From: Cololabis saira
Lineage: Eukaryota > Chordata > Actinopteri > Beloniformes > Belonidae
Length of the DNA: 64,000 bases
Reading direction: 5' to 3'
NCBI RefSeq assembly: GCF_033807715.1
Contig: NC_084599.1
Span: forward strand, 26,530,125-26,594,124
The position numbers and the translations under genes are program-made. The notes below the pieces were generated by a model. The model was not told the DNA's origin. It ran no database searches and saw only the letters and a program-made list of their open reading frames with translations. Shown in pieces: positions 11,441 to 23,888 of this stretch (the stretch's first letter is position 1; every line of letters begins with the position of its first letter).

Positions 11441-14400
11441 ATGATTTTCTTAGGACCTAGGGGGCAGATAGTTCATTAGTGAATCACATTCTGATCTTTT
11501 TTATAGTTTTACAAATAAATCAATCAATCAATCCCTCAGCTTCCATAGTGTGGCCACCTTGATTAACTGATATCCAATACTGAAAGGCACAAAACAGTAA
11601 CTGCTCAATCTCTATGGGCCACCCAAACCTGAAATGGTCTTTTACATGACCCTTTGAGGTGAGTTAAGAATCATACAAAAGGGTTCCCCAGCAGCTTATA
11701 AATATTTCAAGATAATTTGACCATTATCCACACGAACGGCATGGTAAAATGAATAATTATTTTGAGGGGTTACTTAGCAGTTCCCCATTGCAGTATTTCA
11801 GAATAACCCATCATTTTACTCCAACCTTTTTTTTTTAATCTTTGTATTCATTTATTTAACCTTAAAAAGGGAAGAAGGAACAATGGTCCAGTGACTGTTG
11901 ACTATCAATATATATTTAAATCATCCTTGCCTAAGCCACTTATAGATTGTTTACTTTGAGTTTTTTCAAAATAATGCCTACAATAATGATGATTAAAAGA
12001 AGTTCTGCGCTTTTATTAAGGGAATGCAAGAGAATGAAAATGTAATCTACTTTTGATTTCAATTTAGAAGCTGAACAATGCATCATGGTACTTTGTGAGA
12101 CTGTCACTGAAGCTGGAACAATCAGTTTGCTGTGGTGCTACGCACTTGAACAGGTCCTTCCTCTCCCAGGAGTGAGTCCCGTACTCGGAGGGGGAGGACA
12201 AAGGTGGATTAGTGGGCATACCATCCCTCTGGTCTGGCTTCCACATCGCAACCAGACTCTGAGGTCCACAGATTTGCCAATTAACTTGTCAGTCATTCTG
12301 CTCTTTTTTCTCTCTCGCTGAGACTTCATGGCTTCTTTGGTGAAACAGCTTAAGCCTCCAGTACCCTCCCACCCCATCACAGGCACTCTAGTATGTCCGT
12401 GTGGTCAGAATTCAGAGAATTGGAGTCGGTTTTGACAAAAAAAAGGCATCCAACTGTTTTTGCGTCTTGCACAATATTAAATTCACCTGTAAGAGATACA
12501 GTCTTAGTCTTGATGTGATCCATCCGCAGGACCGTAAAGGTTAACCACTCATTCTGTTTCTAAATGGTGAAACAACAACTAGGTTTGCCTCAGGAAAAAA
12601 AATGGGTTAACCTTTGTCATCACAGTTAAAATAAATGAGCACAATGTTAAGATTGTGGAGTGAGTGGTCAAAGTTTGAAAAAGCAACTTTGACTATCGGT
12701 TTGAAAAAGGGAAACGGAGTGCAGGTTCATGTGCCGAAGTCGAGTGTTTTCTTAGCCCATCCATCCACACTGACCTCTGCCCCCGATAGATTAATGCGCA
12801 CTATGGTTACTTCACCTGACTTCCAACTTTGCTTCCATCAATTACTTATGGGCACCAAAGGGACAGAATGTAAACTCGCAAATCTAAACATACACAGTTT
12901 GGAGGTACTCTGGCATGTTACATGGGGTGATGCCTTCTTTCACAACCGCATAAACGATAAAATGTCACCGCAGATTATAACTAATCATTTGTTCAAACTC
13001 AAACAGTCTCAGTACACATCACATGATAAGAACCTTTTCTATATTTAAATTTCATAATAGGATAATAAAAGTGCTTAGCGTAGAGCCTTTCAAGGGCATC
13101 GATAATGTATAATAGAGGATATAATTAATTCAGAATTAATTCATCCTTTAATTAATCATCCGTCATCCAGGTGTCCTACAGCAGTTTGTTGTTATTAGAT
13201 GTTATATTATTGATAAGCAGGTATAAATCATCTGCTAGAGGCAAGCTTTCCCTAACACTCATTTAGAGTTTTTCACAAGCAAACTAAATGATGCCTCCCA
13301 CGGCTACAGCATCAGCTTTGATAAATCTCATTAGCCTTTAAACTGAAAGCTCATTTGCATCTGCACTTGTCTTGTGTTCACTGAATTGGGGCTTTGGATC
13401 ATGTAGAAGCAGATTTGCATGGTGATGACCTGACAACTATCCACATACAACTGGTTATCAGGAAGAATGACACATGGTAAATCAGTCTCATGGATTTATG
13501 TTCCCTTATACATTTTTCTCCCCAACTGTCAAAAAAGAGAAAAAAAATCCTATCGAATTGTACTCACACTCTTTTTCTTGTGTCAATTCTGCTGCCTGAG
13601 CTCTTTCTAATCCTTCTGTTTATTGTTTTGTTGTTTCTCTGCCACTCTCTCATCAAGTCAAGGACTTCTCTGTTACTCATCCGATTCAATAGATTGGCAG
13701 CACATGAGATAAATTATACAGTGATGTTTAGGGCATGAGCCTTAGATGTAACCCAAACTCAGTAAACAGTGAATATGAACTCCATTAGCGTGAAGCCGTG
13801 TCTTGTGAAATAGAAAGACCGAGAGCAAAACATGTTAAAGAGCTCAGACAACCTATTTGAAATGCCAATTTAATCATCAAGATGAGTATTAACACTTGAG
13901 GCGGGGTGATGATTCTTTTAATGACCACGTTTTTTTTGCTTGCTACACATCAGGGTTCAGCAGTATCCAGGATGGGGGAGGAGTGGATTTGAATAAATTT
14001 TCAGCCTGCCTTTGTGTTTAACACTGTGCTGTACTTAGTTGGAGGCTAAAGCTGTTTGCTTACTCAAGTCCTGCAAGAAATGTTCTTCTTTGACAATGTC
14101 GTTAACTAGTGTCAGCCTCATTCCAAAACGTGCATGACCAAAGACACACCCACCCACACCATTTGAATAGGTAGGTGTGTCCCATAGACTGCATAAAACA
14201 ACTGGACAAGCCTCCTGTGTCTCCATAATTAGATTTTCAGAAGTCGGTTTCAGTCTTTTCTTTCACACCTCTAAAAATGTATAATGTTGGTAGGAGATGA
14301 CTCAACCCAAGCAAAATATTGTCAAATATGGGCAAATGGCAATCTGTTAGGATGATTAAAAGCACAACAAACCTTACCTTTAGGCTTTTGAAGTCAAGTT

Positions 14401-17305
14401 CACGTAAAAGTGCTAATCAATATGTAGCTAAAGTGATGAGAGCAAACTTAAATGAATCTGTCACTCAAAATGACACACCCTTAAATATGCATACATTTGT
14501 AGCTTTATACAGCTCTACCTAATGAGGTACACGGAAATTCATGACCTGTACAATCATCTTGGATATGAAATTTAGCTATGTAGTCCAAAACTTTTGTTTT
14601 GTTTTATCAGGTATTTTTATTTTTTATTTTTTGTTTATTTTTTATGTTTTCCAATATTTCAGTTGGACATTTTACGCATGGAGGTCAATTGGAACTGATT
14701 TGGAGCAGCATTCAAGCGTTTGTGTTATTTAGCCGTTTAGCCGCTAATAGGTAGTTTTCTAGTTCTAGTTTTCCAGTTCTAGAAATAACAGCAACCTTAT
14801 AATTACCAATAGTATGTTTGTTAGTGTTTTCTATTCCGTCCAATCTGTTGTATAATTTTAAACTGAACAAATTATAGGGTTTGTGACTCATTTTTAAACC
14901 AAGCTAACATTAACTAACACATCAAAGTACTTTTTATTTCCCGATAAAAAACTAAAAAGCAAGATTAACATTTTTTATTGTCGTGAGAAGTCATTGCTCG
15001 GAACATCAAAGGAAATATTGTCATCAACAACATTTGCAGTTTATGAATATGATAAGTTTGCTAATGATATAAGTCCCCCTTATTATAAAACAGTTTCTGG
15101 CTAATATTACATTGCATCCAAAATCTGTTCTTATTTTTCAAAGACAGATTTGTGGATTGTGTGAAAGGTTTAAACTCTAATACTCAGACTGGCGTTATCA
15201 ACCCCCCCCCCAAAAAAAAAAAAAACTTTGGAAAATCCACAAAGGTTTTTTGACTCGCATCACCATTTCAGGAGCAAGATCTGCTGATTTTTCTGAAATC
15301 GTGATACAAAGTTCTTTTCATTAAATATTTTATACACCTTCCATTCATCTTCTTTTGTCCCAGGAGTCAGGGAGTACACGTAACAGGAGAAAGACTCTCA
15401 ATAAGATCATATTCTCTTTGGTCTGCAAGTCCACTTCAACTTCTTCAGCCCTGTGCTGACAGACAGGCCACAGTTAATCCTCAGTCTTTTTTTTTTTTTT
15501 TACTTTTTTAGCTTCCTTGTGTTTTGTTCCCACAAGAAATGCCTGCAGGAAGAGTCTTTCCCTCGTTTTCCAGTCCACTGTTGGCAGTAACGCGTGGTAG
15601 CTGGACTTACCCCGGCCGGTCGAAAGTGTAATATAATTTCATATTGATTTCTTGTTGACCTCCCATGAAGCAGTCATCATTCTGTAATGTGCTCCACACG
15701 TCTTCTTAATGAAATCAATAGCCCCAATGCCTTACAGAAGTCCAACATGACTCTCTGGGAACTCAGTGCTATTACAGACTGAGAATGGGGAACATTTTTA
15801 GGCTAAAGATGGAATTTATACCATCTCAACATATAATGACTCGCAGCTCTGAGTATAGGATTGGGTTATTCATTTAAAAACCAAAAGAAGACCGTATCAT
15901 GCATTCATGAGCATAGTGTTTAAAAGAAAAGCTATTAACTGCTTATATTAGAAGAATTTGTTGTGTGTTCAGTATCAAACTTTGGCTGATTGAGGCCGAG
16001 CTGTTTGTGTGCATGTTGTAGGACTTGAATTGTTATGTGGTGGGAAAATTATAATATTCAGAAAAGTTTACATCTTCGCAATCGGGAAACGCTGTCAACT
16101 TATCCACCGCAGCCTTTTGTAATGATGGACTCAACGAATGTGCCGTTTCACTCCAAAACCACTTGAATTTGACTGCTCCTACACACATATTATGATTTAT
16201 TCCCTGAAATTGCTTCTGAGGAATTGTAAACAATGAAGGTTCAGATTGTGACTTGAGGACCATTCATCACAGATCCTGTCACAGTTTGTTATGCCCCCTC
16301 AGTCCTGCATAATATGACAGGGAGCTTTTCACAAGGAAGAATAAAGGGCACATTACAATGAAAAATCCTGTTAACAGGAGCCACTAAATCTGTCAGCTCG
16401 ACATGTGCATTGTATTGTAGTTATGACGGTAAATCATTATTCCCTGTTGTACAGGAAAATGGTGCGTGCCAGGTCAGGTGGTATGGAAGCCACTTAAATG
16501 GTTTGCGTGTAAATCAAACCTTCTCACATAATGCACATGTGCTAAACATCTACTCAGTATATCATTGTCTTGATATTGGCTGCGCTATTGCAGTACCTGG
16601 TGAAACACTACTGTATGTCAGATTTTCTTTATGTTCAGTCTCCCCTCCGGTCTGTGTGTAATGTCCTTTAACGCGCTTAACACCCACGATCTATTTGGAT
16701 GAAACTGCTGTCTCTCAGTGACAGCGCTGCTGTGGAAACTGTCAAGGTGACTTTTGCACATCCGACCCAATTTGCCAGCAGCGCTAGCTGAGCCAATGTT
16801 GACTGTGGGGCTTTTCCACAGTTTAATTTTCAAGAGCTGCTTTGGACCTTCACCAACACAACAAAACACACCACGGTGCCATCAAACCTGAAGTGGGCAT
16901 GCTGTAACAGTGCCAGAGGTGAGGAGGCAGTGTTCTCTCAGACCGGGTTTCATATCAGGTACTTCTAGTTTTTTTTGGCTGATCATCTATGGCCAGGACA
17001 CATTTATTAACTCTGAATCAAAAGCAGTGATGAATGAATCAGAAGCAATGAAAAGATTCAGTATGTCAAACTGTGGTTCAGTTGCATGTAAGGTTTTGTA
17101 AAATAAGACCAGACTCTTCACCTCTGACACTTTACTTCTCCTCTAAAAGGAAGTGAGCAAAGCTTCTGCCACTGAGCATGCTGAACCCCAAAATTAAAAA
17201 ATATAACTAAAAAGCTCAAGAAAATGAAATAAAATGGACATACTTGAGAACATTTTAAGAAAATATCATCTACCTTGTGTTGTGTTTAGGTAGGCTATTT
17301 GCATA
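11441..17305. other. Unannotated non-coding DNA, about 5.9 kb
   Basis: No gene or repeat family is recognised. The largest open frame (12635-13048, 137 codons, plus strand) resembles no family, and I see no splice context that supports it. Local features are a C/A homopolymer junction near 15201-15225, a T run near 15487-15500, and a stretch at 13230-13460 with two ATTTGCAT octamers spaced 60 bp apart, which could be regulatory. Confidence 0.5.
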
Positions 17306-17412
17306 CTAATTTTCTAATTCTTTTTGTCACACAAACACATTTTAAAGTTTTTTTTAATTACCTTACATGTTTCGTTTTTGTTTTTGTCAGGCGAAAAGAA
17401 TTAGAAAATTAG
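17306..17412. repeat. Inverted repeat: two perfect 19-bp arms, 69-bp spacer
   Basis: CTAATTTTCTAATTCTTTT at 17306-17324 is the exact reverse complement of AAAAGAATTAGAAAATTAG at 17394-17412. The spacer is T-rich and has no coding content. The size suits a very small MITE or a relic of one. No target-site duplication is obvious and I do not recognise the family. Confidence 0.6.
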
Positions 17413-20400
17413 ATTGTAAATCCATAAACAAAATTAACTTTATTAAACTATATATTTGCATACGGTAGAATATTTATTTGGCAATCAGAAATACAATGTA
17501 TGATCCAGCCTTTATTTGGGATGGAAGTTTAATAAAAAAAATATTTTGCTCCACCCAGCGGATAATTGGGATAGGCAGCAAATTAGGATTCTGACATTAT
17601 TTAAGTTTTACAGTATATATATTTTTATATATAATCATTAAAACTGAGACAAAATGCAAACTCTTAAACAGTTGCCGACCATTCCCATGAAAACCAGCCG
17701 TGCCATGATGCAGCTTCAGTATGTTTTCTCTCTTGGGTCTTTATCCTGTCAAATAAAGCATTATGTACCACCTACTGTAACCATAGCATGCTCTTGAGAG
17801 TTCCCTGATGTTATATCACTTAAACAGTTACTGGAAGCCATCTTTAACTGCCATTTAAATCCTTTAAAAAGCAGCAAAATATTGAGACATAAACTTTGTG
17901 GTTGAAATGTTACCCTTTTAAAAGTGAGGCAGACTGTATTTCTCAGGACAGGGGGAAGATAGTCTGATACAGTTTAAGTACTGGGATATGGAGCCAGAGA
18001 GTGGTTGCATATATAGTATTCCTTCTTCTGGTGCACCATGGGCTTTACTATCAGATTTAAGAACATTTGTAATATCGTGGGTTTATAAAGATTAACTTTT
18101 AACCTCGCAGCAGCGGCAGCGCCTCGATCTAAACATTCTCAAAGTGAATGTATCAGTCACTGCAACTGTCATGTGAGTTTTAAGATCACTGCAGCAAAAC
18201 AACAACAGGCTCCCCATGCTGCTTCTCCTATGTCAGTCTGGATGAAATTATCAGCTAAATACTGCAAATCTAAATGAAAAAAAGTGTATTCATGTGCAGC
18301 ACTGTGTCAGCACCTAGCATAGCAAGACTCACGGTAAGAGCCAGTACACAAGGCCTTGACACGAGGCTTTCAGATCGACAACAATAAAGAGCCGGGATGT
18401 CTGACAGGGTCTGATAACATTATATTTACTGTATGTCCGTCACAGTCATGGCTGCTTGGAACGTGAATACGCGTGTTACTTGGCTTCACAAATATCAACC
18501 CATGCTGCTGAATGTTTTAGATTTGCGCTGAACCAAGACGATGGGATAGACAATGAGAGGAGAAGGCGACTGATGGGGTTGAGGGTTCGTGGGGGGTGAG
18601 GCTGATTCAGAAGAGCCCAGGCGTGCAAAAAGTAAAGTACATACTGTGTTGAGGGAATAAGCATAAAAAGGGGCACGAGGCAAACGTCTGCAAAACAGGA
18701 GTTCCCTCTGAAGACGAAGGTACACTCCACACAAAAGATACAAATGCAGAGATTTGAAAAGTGTGTAACACCTTTAACATTAACAAAGGACATAGAGAAC
18801 CTTTGCGAAAAAACAATACTACACTAAACTATTTATATTAAAACAGGCATGTCAAATAAGTACCTGTACAAACATTTAGAGGAGCAGACATTTAAAAAAT
18901 GGATCAGAGTGCATTTTCATATTGTCAGGGGATAGCAATAAAATAAGACAAATAGAACACAATGCGTGAAAACTGGGGATAGGCCAAATAGCCCTGCACT
19001 CCACATAAGAGATAGCAAAAGAGGGAGCAGGAGTGAATATGCAAAGGATTGACAGCAGGAAAGTTGAGCATATACCCTCAGTAACAAAGAATAAAGAGAA
19101 ACAGATGGAAAAGAAGGAAAGAGAGGGAACAGATCATGGGGAGGAGGAGGGAAGCAAAAGAGTAACATATGAAAATCCTTAATCATTTCAGGTAAGAAGC
19201 TCTCAAGACATGCTTCAGAGGGAGGTGATCCCATGAAATCTCACCGCAGGACATTTTATTAATGTGAGGAAAATACAATTGCCTTTTTATCTGCTTAACC
19301 ATCTGCACTGAGGAGAATTCTTGCACTAGTCTGGCAGTGAGCTCATTACATCTGTCTGGTTTTAACGCTGAGATATGCATAACTTAAATTAAAGGCAATG
19401 CTTTCTTATATGTTACATATAAACATTTAAGACATTTAACCATTGTTGTTTTCATATGTACAGTGTGTAAAAGTGCAGCAATTATAATGTAATACATAGA
19501 AGAAAGCAAGAGAGGCCAGAAGAAAAAAAAAACAACTAAAAAAACAGATTTAGATAAACATACTGTCTTGGTTCACTTCAGGCTTTATAGCTGATAATAT
19601 TCAATTAATGTCATTTGTTCATTGGACCGGAGAAGACATGGTGCAAAGTGTAACAGTTTTGACAAAAAGAAGCTTATTGATACATCTTTTATCTTTAATA
19701 CTATAGAGCAAGCCGATAAAATCCTTTCTCACTGCCGATAAAAGAGGATTTACCCTTCAGCTCTGTTGTGGCAAAAACAGCTTCATTGCATCTAGTAACT
19801 ACCTCTGCTGTAGTTAAGTAGTTGAAGTCTATTAGGCGCGGCAGCATAAAGTAATAACATTATAATTGTGTAAACAAGAGTCTTGGAGAACAAATTAGTA
19901 AGACCTTCTGAGACAATTAAGCAGGTTTATAATTTTTACTGGACCACGGAAGTCAACCCACCGCTACTTACAGACATGTATAATTAATCAAGCTTGTCTC
20001 TGTTTTGTCCTCAACTTGATGCCGTCAGAGCCTCCATGTGAACGGTCAGTAAGTGGGTTTCTGTAAAGCAAAAGTACGTCGTTTCTACTTTTGCAACTCA
20101 CTATCTAGCACTTCATAGACAAAAACCTGCTAGTTGTGTTCCCGCCAGCGCCGGTCAGATGAAGCGGATAACTGTCCATGCGACTGTGAAGTCATTTAAC
20201 ATGTGACTGAAAGCCAGTTAAAAGGTGGAACAGATGAGCCCTGGAAAATTTGCAAGAACAAGAGGAATTTTGAAAGCATACATCTAAAATGCTCAGCCTC
20301 GTTCTTCTATAAAATAAAATGCACATGTTCAGAAGACATTGCCAGCTAACTACCAGTGTGAGATATTCTAGGCAACGTTAGGGTACAATTCTACGCAGAT

Positions 20401-20953
20401 AGGCTAACGGCAAGTCAAGCGAGACCAGAGTTTTCCACATATTTTGTGGAAAACATTAAAAAGTAAGATACAGAAATACAACCATACCATTCTCTTCATT
20501 CCATCCGATTTCCTCAATCATCAGTCGATGCCCTTGAGGAAAGCGCCACTCCAGTAGTAACTCATTTTTATCATGGAGATCCAGTTGATTTTTTGGTTGT
20601 AACTGTGTTGAATACAGACTCTCTTTTTTTGGCCTTGTAGTGGATTGTCACACACTGAGTATAGAAGAATCATGTGAAGGTGACTATCAAGCAGAGAGTG
20701 TTGCTCAATGCCAGAATAGGCGCCGCATCACTTCCCTCAGTCTGAGTAAAACTCAGAGATGACTTACTCACTTTTGCTTAACGCCTAGACGTTAACACGT
20801 GTAAGTAAGCATTTAGACCAGTGTACTCAAGTGACATTCTCACGTCTCTGTTTCCAAAGCGATAAAATATTATGGGATAGCACCAATGAGCATTTTGTGT
20901 ATTCGTCAAACCATCGATTTATTCTTTATTTTTAAAAAGGTAAAATAAGTAGA
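17413..20953. other. Unannotated non-coding DNA, about 3.5 kb
   Basis: No gene or known repeat. Open frames on the minus strand at 18476-19234 are rich in Ser, Pro, Leu and Phe because of the purine-rich plus strand. They overlap each other in several frames and resemble no protein. Confidence 0.5.
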
Positions 20954-21475
20954 CTTATTTACTAGAACTAGAAACGTCAATAAATATCCAACCAGACAAT
21001 CATGTTACGATCATTTACTGGCACCTAAGCCAAGAACAAACTTTTTAAAACACAGTGTTATATACAGAGCTATCACAGGATGGAACGCATTACCTTATAA
21101 CATCAAAAATATTACATCAAAATACAGTTTTAAAAAGGTAGCTAAAGACTTTTTACATAAAATTCAATGAGTAACAAATATATCACATGCTATAATTTAT
21201 TACAGAAATGTATTTGTGGGTTATACTTCGTGGTATTGGAATGACTGTATGATTCCTTTTTTTTTTTTTTTTCCACCACTAATGTATTTTAGACTTAAAG
21301 TTTGCTGTTAGTGTATATTATGACTCGGTGTTACGGTGATCCGTAACTGCGATAAATGTGTGTATGTATGGACTATGTATGTTCTTTTAAAATTTCATTG
21401 GGGACCCCAGGAAAAATAGCTGATGTTGCGACATCAGCTAATGGGGATCCTATAAATAAACAAATAAACAAAATA
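20954..21475 (+). pseudogene. Non-LTR retrotransposon 3' end: C-terminal ORF tail and 3' UTR
   Basis: A plus-strand frame ending at the TGA at 21168-21170 reads YPTRQS...LLAPKPRTNF, then HSVIYRAITGWNALP, and ends KVAKDFLHKIQ. This is the C-terminal tail I associate with a common teleost LINE (tails of the type 'R-x-N-x-LxxSVxYRAxxxWNxLP...SFKKxxKxxL'). About 300 bp of 3' UTR follow, including GGGGACCCCAGGAAAAATAG and CTAATGGGGATCCTATAAAT, closing with an AAATAAACA tail near 21455-21475. The upstream endonuclease and reverse transcriptase are absent, so this is a 5'-truncated dead copy, the usual outcome of target-primed reverse transcription. The clade (CR1/L2/I group) is not resolved. Confidence 0.7.
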
Positions 21476-23639
21476 AGTTATAGATCCTGCAAAAAAAGTC
21501 ATATTTGAAAATGTGTAAAAGTATAGATGAATGGTCTCAACCTTTTCCTTTGGTAAAAGAAGAAAAAAAAACCTTGATATATTTACTGGAACTCATCATT
21601 GCGACTGCAGTCAGACATAGCTTTTGTGCAGGCAAACATCTTCCGATCCACACAGGACCAGCCTGTCGTTCATTAATCCCTGATAAACGGCACCTTGTTT
21701 GCAGTATCACGGATACGCACATTCAATGCCTAGTTAAAAAAAAGCATGTAAAAGTGTCACCCACCAAACTGTAACAGTAAGAATGCAATATAATGTAATA
21801 GTTCACAGGCATTCATTTTTTGAGGCAACATTAAGTAAATAGTAAGTCAGCCAGAGATTTCAGAGATTCAGGTTGTTAGAGAAAGAGAGAGAACGAGAGC
21901 GGGAGAGAGAGCGAGAGATCTGTGCTGCTTACTATTCATTGTGTAGGGGCTCATTTAAAATTGCCTTCCATTTACAATCGGGCAGTTAGCAGGTAAAGCA
22001 GCCTCTCCACCAGAATAATGAGTCAGTACCATAGTACCCACTCACTACATTAGTGGAGAGGGGAAAACAAGACAAAACAAAGAATGAATAAATAGAATAA
22101 AAAGAACATTAAAATAAAAACCTCATGCAGCTGTGGCAATGTGATTTATGTGATCATCGGATTATCTTTTTATTTTTCTTAATGAGTAATGGCAGGTCAT
22201 CAATATTTGCCTGATATAATGAATGCATGTAGATGAGATGTGGTAGTAAGTGTTTGCACACATGTGCATGCATATCTGAGCCCCCTTCATGTGGGACTGG
22301 ATTAAATGCAAGTTATAGTGAGTACTGTTTGTATATTCACACAATAAACTCTACATGGATATAGAATTATTGCTGGATTGTTTCATTTGCTTTCAAAAAA
22401 TACTGAGGTCAGCCAGCTGTATAATTTATAGGTTGAATTAATACGTCCCACTCCACTTCCACAGTCAATGCCTTGCCCCAATGCTGTGGTATTACATTCT
22501 ACTCCATGAATGTCTGTGCTTTGTTTTTTTTTCCTTTTTCTTTTTTTTTGTGTCTCCAACAGGCAACAAGAGTCGAGATATAAACAGGATCAGACAAGCA
22601 TCACACATGACTGAAATAAAACACGAACTTGCTTGATTTTATCTGGGTTCAATGCGCTTTGACGCCAATGACTACTAATTTATTTGGATGAAAATTCTTG
22701 CCAAATGAGCGAGAACTTGCGCTTTGAGAATGAAATGATGAACTGAGTAGTAGTAGTAGTTGCTCAGAAATCATAACTAACCACTCTCCATGTCACTCCA
22801 GGTCCGTTTCACAGAAACGTGGTGTCTAAATGGTCGCAGAATAAGTGATCAGATAGAGGGTGACAGTGGAGCAGTGACACAGATGTGGTTACCACATCAA
22901 ATGTGTCTTTGTATCATGTGCAGACACGACTGGAGGACAACTGGACCATTTGTTGAGAGATGTTTTGGGACCGTTCACAGCTCATTTCAGACCAATACAT
23001 GAATCCAGTGCAGCACAGCATCAAAGACATGCAGATGCATGCTTTGCCAGAGGCTTGTCTCTTGTCTGAGAGTATGCAACCAACCAGTTTCCTGCCAATA
23101 CTCTTATGTCACCCAGGTCATGACGCCCATCATTCCATGGCCATTTACAGCCTCTGTGTTGGGCCAAACGTTAAAATCCTTCCTTTTCCATTTCTTTTTT
23201 TACCCCTCACATTTGATGTCTCTTTGTTCAATCCACACTTATCTCCATGAAACAGAGATCTGTTTCATTTAGCTGATTTAGAGTGCACGGTTGATGTTTT
23301 TGCCCTGCAGCTCAAACAGGGCCGGGGGAATTATTAAAAGCATTCAATCAAAGGCACTCGCATTCACACTTGGTCTTTGTCTGTCTTGAGATTTTAAGTG
23401 GTGATCAGGTTTACAAGGTTTACATGCTGCTGTAGAAGTACGTGAACTGTCTACCGTGTTTTCTTTTCTTCTACTTTTTTGGTCGTAAAATATAGAGTTA
23501 TTAACTGAATATAAAGTATTTCAGGCTTTGGCAAGATCTCTCTTCTCTCTTTCTTTCCCCTGGAGTCTGGATATCTTAAACCTAAATAGAACAGAGTCCT
23601 AACTAAAATCATTGTAAATATCTGTATGGGACATAATCC
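21476..23639. other. Unannotated non-coding DNA with a GA-rich tract
   Basis: No gene recognised. A GA-rich simple tract lies at 21879-21917. Near 22525-22561 a long pyrimidine tract ends in CCAACAG, which looks like a splice acceptor, but the following frame closes quickly and resembles nothing. I found no paired donor. Confidence 0.5.
21879..21917. repeat. Imperfect (GA)n purine tract
   Basis: About 39 bases of GAGA repeats interrupted by AAC and GCG triplets. Confidence 0.8.
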
Positions 23640-23888
23640 TTTAAAATCCTGGCTAGAGCCTTTCTGTGGGGAGTTTGCGTGTCCTCCATGCATGTGCGTT
23701 CTTTTCTCCTCCTACAGTCCAAAAAACACAAATGTTAGTCTAATGGGTAATTCCAAATTGCCCATAGGGGTGAATACGTTTGGTTGTTCACTTATGCAGT
23801 ATATGATCCTGCAAAGCACTGTGGACCTGTCAAGAGTGTACCAAATAGTGCTGGGATAGGCTCTAACAAACAGCCCCCCGTGACTGCG
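23640..23888 (+). mobile_element. Old tRNA-derived SINE copy, head missing
   Basis: The order of blocks matches the SINE at 50.4-51.8 kb read on its sense strand. The blocks are AATCCTGGCTAGAGCCTTTC, GTGGGGAGTTTGCGTG, TACAGTCCAAAAAACAC, AATTGCCCATAGGGGTGAAT, GACCTGTCAAGAGTGTACC and GCTGGGATAGGCTC. The tRNA-like promoter head is missing and many substitutions are present, so this is an old, 5'-truncated copy. The two short open frames across it are chance. Confidence 0.75.

Noticed and set aside
12635..13048. 137-codon plus-strand frame
   Set aside because: No family resemblance, no splice sites and no start context of note. The length is compatible with chance over 64 kb.
18476..19234. Overlapping minus-strand frames of about 70-105 codons, some membrane-like
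   Set aside because: They overlap in several phases, are Leu/Ser/Phe/Pro rich because of purine-rich plus-strand sequence, and resemble no family.
22520..22700. Splice acceptor followed by an exon
   Set aside because: The pyrimidine tract and CAG look good, but downstream frames close quickly, match nothing and have no paired donor.
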